Assembly (NCBI RefSeq): GCF_008727735.1
Contig: NZ_CP044227.1
Coordinates: forward strand, 248,001 to 312,000
DNA length: 64,000 nt
Reading direction: 5' to 3'
Source of the DNA: Flintibacter sp. KGMB00164
GTDB taxonomy: Bacteria; Bacillota; Clostridia; Oscillospirales; Oscillospiraceae
Shown here: positions 24,895 through 33,639 of the stretch, piece after piece
Position numbering within the stretch: the stretch's first letter is position 1
How the letters are laid out: each line of letters begins with the position of its first letter
Program-made: the position numbers and the translations under genes
The notes under the pieces: generated by a model
The model's input: only the letters and a program-made list of their open reading frames with translations
Told to the model about the DNA's origin: nothing
Databases searched by the model: none

Positions 24895-24935
24895 AAAAAG
24901 CCTTGAAATCAGATGATTTCAAGGCTTTCTTATAT
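24895..24935. terminator. Bidirectional terminator
   Basis: AAAGCCTTGAAATC and GATTTCAAGGCTTT form a perfect 14-bp stem, with T-rich sequence on the plus side and A-rich sequence (Ts on the minus strand) on the other. It serves the Fe-S pair and SLH paralogue 2. Confidence 0.85.
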
Positions 24936-24989
24936 TTCCTCTGCTGCGGCTCCAATAAGCGCCGCAGGGGGAGTACAATTGTGAATGGT

Positions 24990-26100
24990 TCAGGCGGTGA
25001 GAGCCACGAACTGGCTCATGATCGTGGCGACCTGAGTACGGGTGGCCAGACCCTGGGGGGCCAGGGAGCCATCGCCCATGCCGGAAATCAGGCCGTTCTC
25101 CACAGCCCAGGCCATAGCCTGAGCAGCCCAATCGCTGGTATCGTAGGCGTCGGCAAAGCTGCTCAGATTACCGGAGGGAGCGGGCTTGCCGGCATAGTTC
25201 CACAGCATAACGGCCAGCTGCTCACGGTTAAGGCTGTTCTCCATATTGGAGCCGTCAGATATGCCGTTCTCCACAGCCCACTGCTGGCCGGAGGTGTACC
25301 AGGCCTCACCGGCGGAAGCGGAGGTATCTGCTCCGTCATAGGAGGCAAGAACGGTGACGATCATAGCGCGGGTCATGACAGTCTCCGGAGAGAAGGTGGT
25401 GGCGCTGGTGCCGGAGAAAAGCTCGCGGCTGGTGGCGAAGTCGATGTAGTCGCTGCCCCAGTGGAGGCTGGAGACGTCGTCAAACTCCTTGGAGTTATCC
25501 ACGATCTTGACCGTATCGCCGTCAGCCAGGGTGACGGCTACGCCGTTATCGGTGGTCAAGGTGGTCTTGATGATCTCCTCGGTGCCATCGGCCTTAACAA
25601 TGACGGCCACGGTGCCGGGAGTGACCTCCGCTACGGGGATCTCCACCTTAGCGGAGGTATTGGAAGGCAGGGTCACAGTGACGGTGGGGGCGTTTTTCTT
25701 GCTGGTGGTCACGGGAACCTCGGGCATGGGAAGCGCCACCGTCTCCCCCTTGTCGGCGGCGTCATTTACCACAGCGGCGGGCAGCTTGACCTCGGCTTCT
25801 ATCTTGCCGTCCTCAGAGACGGTGGTGGTGGAAGAGGAGCCGTCCTTGTTGTCCACGGTGGTCTTGCTGGAGCCGTCAGGATTCTCCACGGTCTCAGTCT
25901 TGTTGCCGCTCTTGTCGGTGGTGGTGGTTGTGGTGGTGCCGTCCTTTTTGGTTTCCACCACTTCCTTGGAGCCGTCGGGGTTCTTGGTAGTCTCAGTGAC
26001 GGTGCCGTCGGGCTTGGTTACCGTTGTGGTGGTGGAGCCGTCAGGATTGGTGACCGTCTCAGTCTTGTCGCCGGAAGAAGAACCGCCGGAGCTGGAGCCG
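24990..26100 (-). repeat. Shared 3' module, copy 2 (linker, beta domain, SLH)
   Basis: Second copy of the 1.1-kb module described at 20179-21290, in direct orientation. About 3.7 kb separates the two copies, containing the 5' part of paralogue 1 and the Fe-S gene pair. Confidence 0.85.
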
Positions 26101-27893
26101 CCGCCGGAGATGACACTCCACTGGGCAGTCAACGTGATGGTGCTGCTCTCGGGCATTGTGTAGGAACTGGAGGCAGGATAGACGGTTGTACCATCAGACC
26201 AACCGTCGAAAGAATATCCGCTTTTGCTGGGCGCGTCAGGCAATGGAATGGTATTGCCGGCAGGCGCCCAAATGCGATAGGTCTCAGTATTTTTCTGGAC
26301 CGACACCAGGTGCTGGGGGTTATAGGTCTGCCCTGGGTCGTCGCTGTTGCCGGTACGGGAAGAGATGTAGATTGCCTCACTCATATCGTTGGCGGCGTCG
26401 TCAACAATGCGGCTTGCGCTGTCCACATATACCTGATTGTCTGTCGCACCGTACTGGAGGGACAGCCAGTCCTGGCCATTGGAGCTCTCGGTGGAGGCCA
26501 TAACGGTGGAATTTAAAATGCGGACCGTATTGTTGCTGCCGTACTTGCCGATGTTATCATGAGTGGAGAAGCCGAAACCATCAAACACGATGGTGGCAAA
26601 ATTGTTCCACTGGCTCTCTCCCTTGTCGTTCAGTCCGGTCAGCTGGGAGTTTTCGATTACAAAGGTGGAGTTGTTGGAATAACTATTGATGGCGGCCCAG
26701 CCGGCGGCCACAGAGCCGTTTCTGATGGTAATAGAGATGTTGCTGGGGCCGGGGATAATATTGATGGCATAGTAAGATACAGAAATGCTGCACCCATCCA
26801 GCAGAAGAGAAGCGTTGCTGGCCACAGAGTCAAAACTGATGCCGCGCACATCAGAGTCAGCCGTGCATTTGGAAATCAAATCGCAATTATAAATTTTTAC
26901 ATCCAGGTCGGGCTGGGTCAGACGAATGATGCGGTTTGCTGTGTTGGTGATGGTGTGATGATTGCCCTGGATGGTGAGGGACTTGTCCAACTCCAGGCAG
27001 GAGGTCAACGCAATATCGTCGAACAACTCAATGGTGTCTCCCGGAGCAGCGGCTTCAACTGCCTCTTCTAGGGTCTGATATCCCTGCTCTCCAATCTTAA
27101 CGGGCATACCCTGATAGATGAGTTTATATTTTTCGCCGATTTTGTATTCAACGGCCTGATAAATTACTCCGTCGACTTTAACGGCGGCGCTGTTTCCCTG
27201 TGCGCCGGACGCGGCGATGTCCTCAAAAATACCGATGGGATCCTGCAGGTCGGAATTGGTCAAAGTCAGCATAGGGCTGCCCTCGATTCCAACGCCGTTG
27301 GATACATCGATGCTCTGGCTCCATCCGCTGCCGGTAATGGTCAGCTGATCTGCGATCACCGAGGAACCGTTTACAGACATGCCGGTGCCGGCACTGTTCT
27401 GCAGCGTAACATTGCTTAAGATAACGGTTCCGTCTACATTGTAAGGCTGAAAACCATATGCCTTGCCATTGCTGTCCAAAGTGATGTTCTGAATTACGGT
27501 CCCGGCGGCAGCGCTGCCCTCGACGCCCAGCAGCTGTTTGCTCAGGTTGCTGGTGCTCCATGTACCGATCGCTTTTACGGTATAGCCGCTGCCATCCAGG
27601 ATAATTTGCTTGTTGATCAGGATCTTGGCGTCCACCTCCAGATCACCGCCCAGCACAATGGTGTCGCCGGGTGCGGCAGCGTGGATGGCCTCGGAGAGGG
27701 TGGCGTAGGAACCTTCTTTGCCCGTGATGGTAACCTTGCCCTGGGTTTCTTCCACAGGAACAGAGGTGCTCACATCCTCTTCTGTGTGGACGGAGGGAAT
27801 CTCCGCAGCCAGTGCGCTGGCAGGGAAAAGGGACAGTGCCATGGTCAGGGACAATAATGCGCTTCCGATTCGTACTCGTACGTGGTTTTTCAT
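24990..27893 (-). CDS. Secreted beta-helix protein with InlB-type repeat and three SLH domains (paralogue 2)
   Basis: A 967-residue surface protein. A signal peptide (MKNHVRVRIGSALLSLTMAL, ending SALA) is followed by beta-helix sequence (about residues 60-540; TLSEAIHAAAPGDTIVLGGDL and GYQTLEEAVEAAAPGDTIELF mark two starts of helix blocks), an InlB-type repeat (about 550-594; GYSFDGWSDG), the xDGSTTTT linker, and three SLH domains (about 814-967). AAGGAGG precedes the ATG. Its C-terminal 370 residues are nearly those of paralogue 1 while the N-terminal parts differ, so the two present different heads on a common wall anchor. Confidence 0.88.
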   Translation of the reverse strand: MKNHVRVRIGSALLSLTMALSLFPASALAAEIPSVHTEEDVSTSVPVEETQGKVTITGKEGSYATLSEAIHAAAPGDTIVLGGDLEVDAKILINKQIILDGSGYTVKAIGTWSTSNLSKQLLGVEGSAAAGTVIQNITLDSNGKAYGFQPYNVDGTVILSNVTLQNSAGTGMSVNGSSVIADQLTITGSGWSQSIDVSNGVGIEGSPMLTLTNSDLQDPIGIFEDIAASGAQGNSAAVKVDGVIYQAVEYKIGEKYKLIYQGMPVKIGEQGYQTLEEAVEAAAPGDTIELFDDIALTSCLELDKSLTIQGNHHTITNTANRIIRLTQPDLDVKIYNCDLISKCTADSDVRGISFDSVASNASLLLDGCSISVSYYAINIIPGPSNISITIRNGSVAAGWAAINSYSNNSTFVIENSQLTGLNDKGESQWNNFATIVFDGFGFSTHDNIGKYGSNNTVRILNSTVMASTESSNGQDWLSLQYGATDNQVYVDSASRIVDDAANDMSEAIYISSRTGNSDDPGQTYNPQHLVSVQKNTETYRIWAPAGNTIPLPDAPSKSGYSFDGWSDGTTVYPASSSYTMPESSTITLTAQWSVISGGGSSSGGSSSGDKTETVTNPDGSTTTTVTKPDGTVTETTKNPDGSKEVVETKKDGTTTTTTTDKSGNKTETVENPDGSSKTTVDNKDGSSSTTTVSEDGKIEAEVKLPAAVVNDAADKGETVALPMPEVPVTTSKKNAPTVTVTLPSNTSAKVEIPVAEVTPGTVAVIVKADGTEEIIKTTLTTDNGVAVTLADGDTVKIVDNSKEFDDVSSLHWGSDYIDFATSRELFSGTSATTFSPETVMTRAMIVTVLASYDGADTSASAGEAWYTSGQQWAVENGISDGSNMENSLNREQLAVMLWNYAGKPAPSGNLSSFADAYDTSDWAAQAMAWAVENGLISGMGDGSLAPQGLATRTQVATIMSQFVALTA

Positions 27894-27966
27894 GTTTCCT
27901 CCTTGAACAGTAATTTTTTTATTGTTTTACTCCCAGTACCGGGCGGCAAAGGGGGAGCGCAGGGAA

Positions 27967-28075
27967 GAGCTGGAAGCAGAACCAGCTCCTTGGAAAAATA
28001 AATTAAATGATTAAAGTAAATAGTAATAATTTTCGAAACTGTTACTATTATAAAGGCATAGGATAAATTTTGCAA
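27967..28075 (-). promoter_or_regulatory. Promoter and structured leader of SLH paralogue 2
   Basis: On the minus strand TTGCAA (28070-28075), a 17-base spacer and TATAAT (28047-28052) form a strong promoter sharing TTGCAAAATT with paralogue 1. The roughly 147-base leader holds a GAGCTGG/CCAGCTC hairpin (27967-27988). No known riboswitch was recognised. With the terminator at 28163 this accounts for the 344-bp gap. Confidence 0.65.
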
Positions 28076-28162
28076 GAATTGCGTCATATGCAGGATTGAG
28101 AAGAACCGAGAGCGTGAGGGCGTTTCTTTGTACGGTCATCCAATAAATTACCTAATCTTGGA

Positions 28163-28203
28163 GAAAAAACAGAGCCCCAGACAATTGCTGTCTGGGGCTC
28201 TGT
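28163..28203 (-). terminator. Terminator of the third SLH protein gene
   Basis: ACAGAGCCCCAGACA and TGTCTGGGGCTCTGT form a perfect 15-bp stem, followed on the minus strand by TTTTTCTCC. Confidence 0.9.
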
Positions 28204-28237
28204 ACTTGCTGAAGGGGAAATGCGAGATTATCTGGAC

Positions 28238-31200
28238 TTATTTCCAGGACTCACCATTGGAGGAGGTAGTGTAATCGTGGGTGTTGGTGGCCTCCATGAT
28301 GGTGTAGTAGGCCCAGTGGTTCTTGGACAGATCCACAAAGCTGACCAGCTCATCCGCGTTGCGGTCGATGTAGCGCTCGTCCGCGTTGCGGCCCAGCATG
28401 TTGTTGACGATGACTGCCACCTCAGCACGGGTGATGGAGTTGTTGGGACGGAAGCTGCCGTCGGGGTAGCCGCCGATCCAGCCATAGGTGGTAGCCTGAG
28501 CCACATAGGTGTAGTACCAGGCGCTGGTGTTCACGTCGGTGTAAGAGCAGCTGGCGCTGGCAGGATCGTAGGCAAAGGCCAGAGCAATAGCAGTGAACTC
28601 AGCGCGGGTAATGGGGGCATCAGGACGGAAGGTACCGTCGGGATAGCCTTCCAGCATACCCAGGCTGGCCATGGTGTTCACGGCCTTAGCGTACCAGGCA
28701 TCATCCTCCACGTCAGAGAAGCTCTTGGTGATAGTGACGTTCTTGTCCAGCAACAAGGCATAGAACATCTGAGCCACCTCGGCGCGGGTCATGTTCTTGT
28801 CGGCCTGGAAGGAGCCGTCAGGATAGCCGCTGAGGAAGGCGTTGTGCTCGTCGGTCTCAAGCCACTTGGACACGCCGGTATCATCGGGACCGTAGCTGCC
28901 GCCGCTCCACTTGGCGTAGAGGGTGACGGTGGTCTTGTCCACCTTCACGTCGCCGGTGACGGGCTCAGTGAGGCGCAGATCCCAGTACCAGCCCTCGAAG
29001 GTGTAGCCGTCGCGGACGGGAGTGGGCAGATCCTCATAGTCCTTGGTCCAGGCGGAGCTCTTGGTCTCAGAGGACAGATGGTTGCCGCCGTTGGTCACAT
29101 AGTGCAGGGTGTAGTCGTCGCGGGTGCCGGTGCCGCCACCGGAACTGCTGCGGTCAAAGGTGGCGGAAATCGTATGGTTTGCGGTAACATCATGGAAAGT
29201 ATAAGTATCAACCGCACCCACACTTGCGCCGTCCACCTTCACATCAGCGATGTGATAGCCGCTATTCGGTGTAATGGTAAATGTTTGGTCAGTGTCCTTT
29301 ACCACGGCGACCGAGCCGCTGGGAGAAATACTGCCGTTCTCGCCTGTAGACGCTTCAATGGTAAATACCTGAGCTTCAACCAGAGCAAAGGGGGAGAAGT
29401 TTCCGGGTTCCACCGAGAACTTGATGCCATACTCGGTGTTTTGTGTTTGGATGGTTTCTATTTCGCACTTCTCAATATCAATAGTTTCGTATCCGGAGTT
29501 TTCGCCGTCGCGATGCAAATCTTTGAAATGTATAACAGCAAACTGGGTGCTTTGATCTGTGCCTTCCGGATAGCCCCAGTAGATATCTACCGGTTTGCTG
29601 GCCTTGATCCAGGCGTTGCCGTTGTTGGCGTCTACCAGATCCAAATATTTGATTTCATAGACATTGGTATCGGCGCCATACTCGCTTGTAATTCGCGCTT
29701 TAAGGGCATCGGTGCGAGCGGTGGAATCAGCAGTATCCTCGATAATGCTGTCAAACAGCAGGGAGGGCTTTGCATCGTCAGGCAACTGTACACCGGTGTT
29801 GTTCAGGGTGTAGGCAGTACCCTCGGGCGCAACGGCAACCGCCTTTCCAGAATCGACCGGGTCGGTAGGAGCGGCATCTACGATATCGCTGGTGGGATCG
29901 TTGTTGGCCACCGCGCGGACGGTGAGGGTGCCGGTTTCAGCAGTAATGTTGTAGTCCTTGCCCGCCGTATCTTTTGCCGTAATGGTACTCAGATTGTTTT
30001 CACCGGGATAGATTGCAATGGTATAAGTCGTAAAAACATCCTTTACTTCCGAAGGCTTAAATTCGTCGCTGATATGCTCATTCCCTTTGGCGTCGGTATA
30101 GGTGACGCGGACCTTGTCCTGACTGTCGCCCTCCAGGAAGTGGTAATACTTTTGACCGGCGCTGGTGGGATTGTCACAGACCAGCGTCCAGATTTTTTCA
30201 GCTTCTCCCGTCTCGCCGTTGGTAAAGGTCAAATCAGTGGGGGTCGCCGAGCTGTCGTCGGGCATGGTTACTGTGAACAGCGGATGGGGCAGAGAATTGG
30301 TGGAAGTTGCAATTTCACCATTGTCACCCACAATCGCATCATAGCCGCCGTCGCCGCCCATGTAAATCGTCATGTCAGCGGGGGTGATGGTGACATAGGG
30401 ATTTTCCTCAAAGACAGCGGTAATAGAGTGAAAGTCATCAGCAACGGATTCAAAGGTATAGGTTTCCACTGCGCCAACGCTCTTGTTATCCACGATCACA
30501 TCAGCAATGTGGTAGCCCTGATCGGGGGTAATTGTGAAGGTTGGGGTGTCGCCGTCTTTGACCCAGACCTCGCCCTCCACGCCGCGGGGGCTGATTGTGC
30601 CGCCTTCGCGCTGAGTGACGGTGATTTTGTGGTAAGTGTCACCCCCCCCCTCTGTATAGCCTTTTACAACCGTGAGAGGCAGGGGAACGCAGCCGAGCAT
30701 TTCAGCACCTGGGATACATCTATAGCTATCAGGATCACACCACAGTTCACCCTCAAATAGAAGTTGGCTCGAATTAGGTGCCGCATAGCTGATGGCTGCT
30801 GCACTTGAAAATTGTCCTTCTCTCCAAGCATCTTCGTCTATCGTAACAGTAAACATATATCGGCCATCATCAAGCTTTTTTGTTTCCTCAGAGTTCAGTT
30901 CAAAGAATTCGTTTTCGCCAAAGGAAACAGTCTCTGCATCGATTTTCAGTCCAGTACTGTTCAGATAAAACACCAGATTAATAGGGCGTTTATAGGTATT
31001 TTTAAGGTAATTAGCTATATGCTCGGACAGTGTATAGGTTAATGTATATTCCTGTACATAGCCCAAAGACTCATGTTTAATTATGTTGCCCGGATTGAGT
31101 TCCAGGGTTCCCCAATTGTTCCAAGGGTTGCTTAGAATATTATGCACATATGAAAGTGCGAGATCAGTTCCGTTGCTTCCCAGTCTCACCTCAAATTCCA

Positions 31201-31627
31201 GATTGCCATCGAACGTTTCTTGTACGGGGTAGGTGACAATTTTTCCATCCAAAAGGGCAAGAACTAGCCAGCCTGCAAAGTTTGTCTTCAGTTTACTGTC
31301 CAGATCTGGCTTTTTCATGGTAATCGTAACTTTGGGCGCAGAGGAATCTGTTGATTGGATATGGCAGGCAGAGAGTATGGCCCCAACGCCCATGTCAATA
31401 GGACTTTCTTCATCAAAATAGAATCCACAGCCTCTTTTCGCTGCTTCCGCAGAAAGGGTTTGATAGCGATTATCTTCCTTGGAAATTTCTGTGGCAGTTA
31501 TATTTTCGCCCGTGATACCGAAAGCGTTTTCGGTATTTCCAGCGGCGAACGCGCTCATGGGTAGCAACGTCAGAAGCAACAAAACTGTCAGCAAACAGGA
31601 TAAAGCACGGTTTATTTTCGATCTCAT
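28238..31627 (-). CDS. Secreted multidomain protein with InlB-type repeats and three SLH domains
   Basis: A 1129-residue surface protein. ATG 31627 follows GGAGG, and the start is one base after the upstream gene's stop, so the two are translationally coupled. A signal peptide (ending SAFAAG) is followed by an N-terminal region, two bacterial-repeat modules of the GGTISPRG and NGSISPSG type with GYHIADV (about residues 330-410 and 755-830), an InlB-type repeat (about 842-907; GYTFEGWYWD) and three well-formed SLH domains (about 922-1129; SGYPDGSF...ITRAE). A nine-G run lies near residue 327. The SLH domains are more canonical than those of the two paralogues. Role inferred as cell-surface binding or assembly with the beta-helix partner encoded just upstream. 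Confidence 0.88.
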   Translation of the reverse strand: MRSKINRALSCLLTVLLLLTLLPMSAFAAGNTENAFGITGENITATEISKEDNRYQTLSAEAAKRGCGFYFDEESPIDMGVGAILSACHIQSTDSSAPKVTITMKKPDLDSKLKTNFAGWLVLALLDGKIVTYPVQETFDGNLEFEVRLGSNGTDLALSYVHNILSNPWNNWGTLELNPGNIIKHESLGYVQEYTLTYTLSEHIANYLKNTYKRPINLVFYLNSTGLKIDAETVSFGENEFFELNSEETKKLDDGRYMFTVTIDEDAWREGQFSSAAAISYAAPNSSQLLFEGELWCDPDSYRCIPGAEMLGCVPLPLTVVKGYTEGGGDTYHKITVTQREGGTISPRGVEGEVWVKDGDTPTFTITPDQGYHIADVIVDNKSVGAVETYTFESVADDFHSITAVFEENPYVTITPADMTIYMGGDGGYDAIVGDNGEIATSTNSLPHPLFTVTMPDDSSATPTDLTFTNGETGEAEKIWTLVCDNPTSAGQKYYHFLEGDSQDKVRVTYTDAKGNEHISDEFKPSEVKDVFTTYTIAIYPGENNLSTITAKDTAGKDYNITAETGTLTVRAVANNDPTSDIVDAAPTDPVDSGKAVAVAPEGTAYTLNNTGVQLPDDAKPSLLFDSIIEDTADSTARTDALKARITSEYGADTNVYEIKYLDLVDANNGNAWIKASKPVDIYWGYPEGTDQSTQFAVIHFKDLHRDGENSGYETIDIEKCEIETIQTQNTEYGIKFSVEPGNFSPFALVEAQVFTIEASTGENGSISPSGSVAVVKDTDQTFTITPNSGYHIADVKVDGASVGAVDTYTFHDVTANHTISATFDRSSSGGGTGTRDDYTLHYVTNGGNHLSSETKSSAWTKDYEDLPTPVRDGYTFEGWYWDLRLTEPVTGDVKVDKTTVTLYAKWSGGSYGPDDTGVSKWLETDEHNAFLSGYPDGSFQADKNMTRAEVAQMFYALLLDKNVTITKSFSDVEDDAWYAKAVNTMASLGMLEGYPDGTFRPDAPITRAEFTAIALAFAYDPASASCSYTDVNTSAWYYTYVAQATTYGWIGGYPDGSFRPNNSITRAEVAVIVNNMLGRNADERYIDRNADELVSFVDLSKNHWAYYTIMEATNTHDYTTSSNGESWK
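30642..30650. repeat. Nine-base C/G homopolymer inside the SLH gene
   Basis: Nine Cs on the plus strand (Gs in the coding strand) encode part of Glu-Gly-Gly-Gly-Asp. Gain or loss of one base would frameshift the protein before its InlB-type and SLH domains. Confidence 0.8.
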
Positions 31628-31628
31628 A

Positions 31629-33278
31629 TTACATACCTCCGCCAATTACTGCTCCGGCAGGAACCCAGATGTAGCGGGAACCATCGTCAGCAGCTCTGCT
31701 TGCGTGATAGGTATAGGATGTTCCGTTAACGCTCACAGTCAGGGTGCCGTCAGCATTTTTCACGTTGTTGTACTCCGCCTCAGTCAGCGTCACCATAGAA
31801 AGAGTCTCGCCGTTCTCATTGACCGGCTTGTTTCTGATTACAGCTTCGCTATGGGTTGCCAAATCTTTAGAACTGCCGCCTGTCATAATAAAACGCAGAT
31901 CGGTTTTCAGCTCCGCAGCAAGTCCATCGAGATTGTAGTCTACTTCTCGCAGAACGAATCCGCCGGCAAAATACGGGTATTTGTCTGTGCACTTGGCGCA
32001 CATCACAATGGGACGCTGGTTATCGTCGTTATAGGCGGTCACATCGTCGCCGAATTGCACGAACTGCCCCACCTGTACAGTAAACAGAGCAGAAGCAGTA
32101 GGGTTCTGACTGCTGGGGTTGATGTTCAACATATTAGAACTGTGGACAACAGAATCAGTGACGATCAGTTTACCGCCCACCATCCCCGGCACTGCGGTAT
32201 AACCACCGAGAAAAGAACCGCTGACCCGGGTGTCGTTGGCCAGGTTAATGCCCGCATAGCCGCAGTTGTCGATGCTGACGGTAGAGCCGTCAAGAGTCCA
32301 GTCGTGGCAGATGGCCATAGTGATGGCCTTTCCGTTTTTCTGAATAGCATTACCGGTGACATTCTTCACCGTGATGGTGGAGTTAGAGATGCCGCTGCCG
32401 GTACGGGTGGCATCCCAGCCGTCGTAGATCCACAGGCCTGTGGTGGTGGACCCGTCGATGGTCATAACGGAGTTGTCGAACCGGAAGGGACCAGTATGGA
32501 AACGGATGGCGATGCCACTGGTGGGGGTGTCATTCACACAGTGGATGTTTACTCCGTCGAAGTACAGCCCCCAGATGGCGGCGTTGTCCTGTCGCATAAA
32601 AATGCCGTTCTCAACACAGTTGGAGACATCCAGCTTGCAGTTCTCGTAATTGGCATCCTCGTCAAAATAACTCAGAGCCATGCCCACGGTGTTGCCCTGG
32701 AAGTTGAAAGTACTTCTGTCCATACCTGCACCGCTGACGGTGTAGTGCTTGGCACCGCCCGTCTCCAGACCGCGATAGAAATTAGAGGCCGTCAGGGTGG
32801 TGTCCTCAGCCAAAGTGATGGCTTGCCCCTCGCCGCTCTCCAGAACCAGGGCGCGGTTGGCGGTACCCTCCTTTCCGCTGCCGGTAATGGTGCTGCTGCC
32901 AGACAGGGACAGCTCGCCGTTCGTTCTCAGACGGAACACATCCATCTGGCTGGTCGCGGTGATATTCATATCCTCGCTGATCACAGTGGCATTCTTCACC
33001 ACAAAGCCGTTGGTGTAGCCGCTCAGGGTCAGGGTCGCGCCTTCCTCAAACACCAGCTGGGTATTCGCAGCAATGGTGAAAGCGTCACCGCTGCCGTTGA
33101 GGGTAACTTGTCCTTGAACGGTAATGGTGCCGGCCTCGGATACGGTGTAGTTTCCGCCGGTTGTCGCCTGGGTCAGCGTAATGTCCCCGGTGGGTTCCTC
33201 CGCCGCCGCAGTGGTCAGCAGTGCGCCGATCAAGCAAGCTGCCATGGCTGTGCCAAATAAGTATCGTTTCATCTTCAT
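31629..33278 (-). CDS. Secreted beta-helix (pectate-lyase-like) protein
   Basis: A 549-residue secreted protein. ATG 33278 follows AAGGAG by eight bases; the upstream in-frame start is weaker. A signal peptide (MKMKRYLFGTAMAACLIG, ending TAAAEE) is followed by right-handed beta-helix repeats over most of the length (for example GSGISNSTITVKNVTGNAI and GYAGINLANDTRVSG). There is no SLH domain, LPxTG motif or lipobox. A CAKC pair lies near residue 420. It is the first gene of a two-gene unit with the SLH protein, so it may be held at the surface by that partner. Enzymatic or binding role unknown. Confidence 0.82.
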   Translation of the reverse strand: MKMKRYLFGTAMAACLIGALLTTAAAEEPTGDITLTQATTGGNYTVSEAGTITVQGQVTLNGSGDAFTIAANTQLVFEEGATLTLSGYTNGFVVKNATVISEDMNITATSQMDVFRLRTNGELSLSGSSTITGSGKEGTANRALVLESGEGQAITLAEDTTLTASNFYRGLETGGAKHYTVSGAGMDRSTFNFQGNTVGMALSYFDEDANYENCKLDVSNCVENGIFMRQDNAAIWGLYFDGVNIHCVNDTPTSGIAIRFHTGPFRFDNSVMTIDGSTTTGLWIYDGWDATRTGSGISNSTITVKNVTGNAIQKNGKAITMAICHDWTLDGSTVSIDNCGYAGINLANDTRVSGSFLGGYTAVPGMVGGKLIVTDSVVHSSNMLNINPSSQNPTASALFTVQVGQFVQFGDDVTAYNDDNQRPIVMCAKCTDKYPYFAGGFVLREVDYNLDGLAAELKTDLRFIMTGGSSKDLATHSEAVIRNKPVNENGETLSMVTLTEAEYNNVKNADGTLTVSVNGTSYTYHASRAADDGSRYIWVPAGAVIGGGM

Positions 33279-33579
33279 TTCCAATTCTCCTTTCCAAATT
33301 TGTGAATGCTGTGCCAAGTAGAAGAACTATCGCCCCCCCGGTTCGTTTTGTTGTGGCGTTTCGTGGTTTTTCGATGGATTTCGTGGAAAAACGACTAATT
33401 TTATATATATTCGACAAAAATTACTTTGTATATATTAATCTTTTTAGTTATTTTACCACTTTTTAGCTGGTAATTCAATCCTTTGGTCCTATATATACAA
33501 TTAAAGGTGGATGCCCTGGGGGGACGGCTGGCGGGCCGCCGCCGGTGAGAAAGATAAAACAGTAACATAGCAGAGTGAG
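33279..33579. other. AT-rich upstream region of the beta-helix/SLH operon
   Basis: It holds the leader of the beta-helix gene, with a seven-C run (33333-33339) and AT-rich TATATA stretches suited to a promoter, but no single promoter stands out. No gene was seen; short frames on both strands lack ribosome binding sites. Confidence 0.5.
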
Positions 33580-33618
33580 AAAAATCCACCGTTTTCCCAC
33601 AGGAAACGGTGGATTTTT
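33580..33618. terminator. Bidirectional hairpin terminator
   Basis: AAATCCACCGTTT and AAACGGTGGATTT form a 13-bp stem flanked by A and T runs on both sides. It lies just before the insertion element. Confidence 0.7.
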
Positions 33619-33639
33619 GTGCTGTTGCCGCTTTGGCAC

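Noticed and set aside
24903..26516. 537-codon plus-strand frame opposite SLH paralogue 2
   Set aside because: Low-complexity Gly/Val product, antisense to a well-supported surface protein.
28220..30760. 846-codon plus-strand frame opposite the third SLH gene
   Set aside because: It is antisense to a gene with signal peptide and SLH domains, is Gly/Val/His-rich with no domain, and results from codon bias of the real strand.
31479..33260. 593-codon plus-strand frame opposite the beta-helix gene
   Set aside because: Antisense shadow with no recognisable motifs; the minus strand has a signal peptide and a ribosome binding site.
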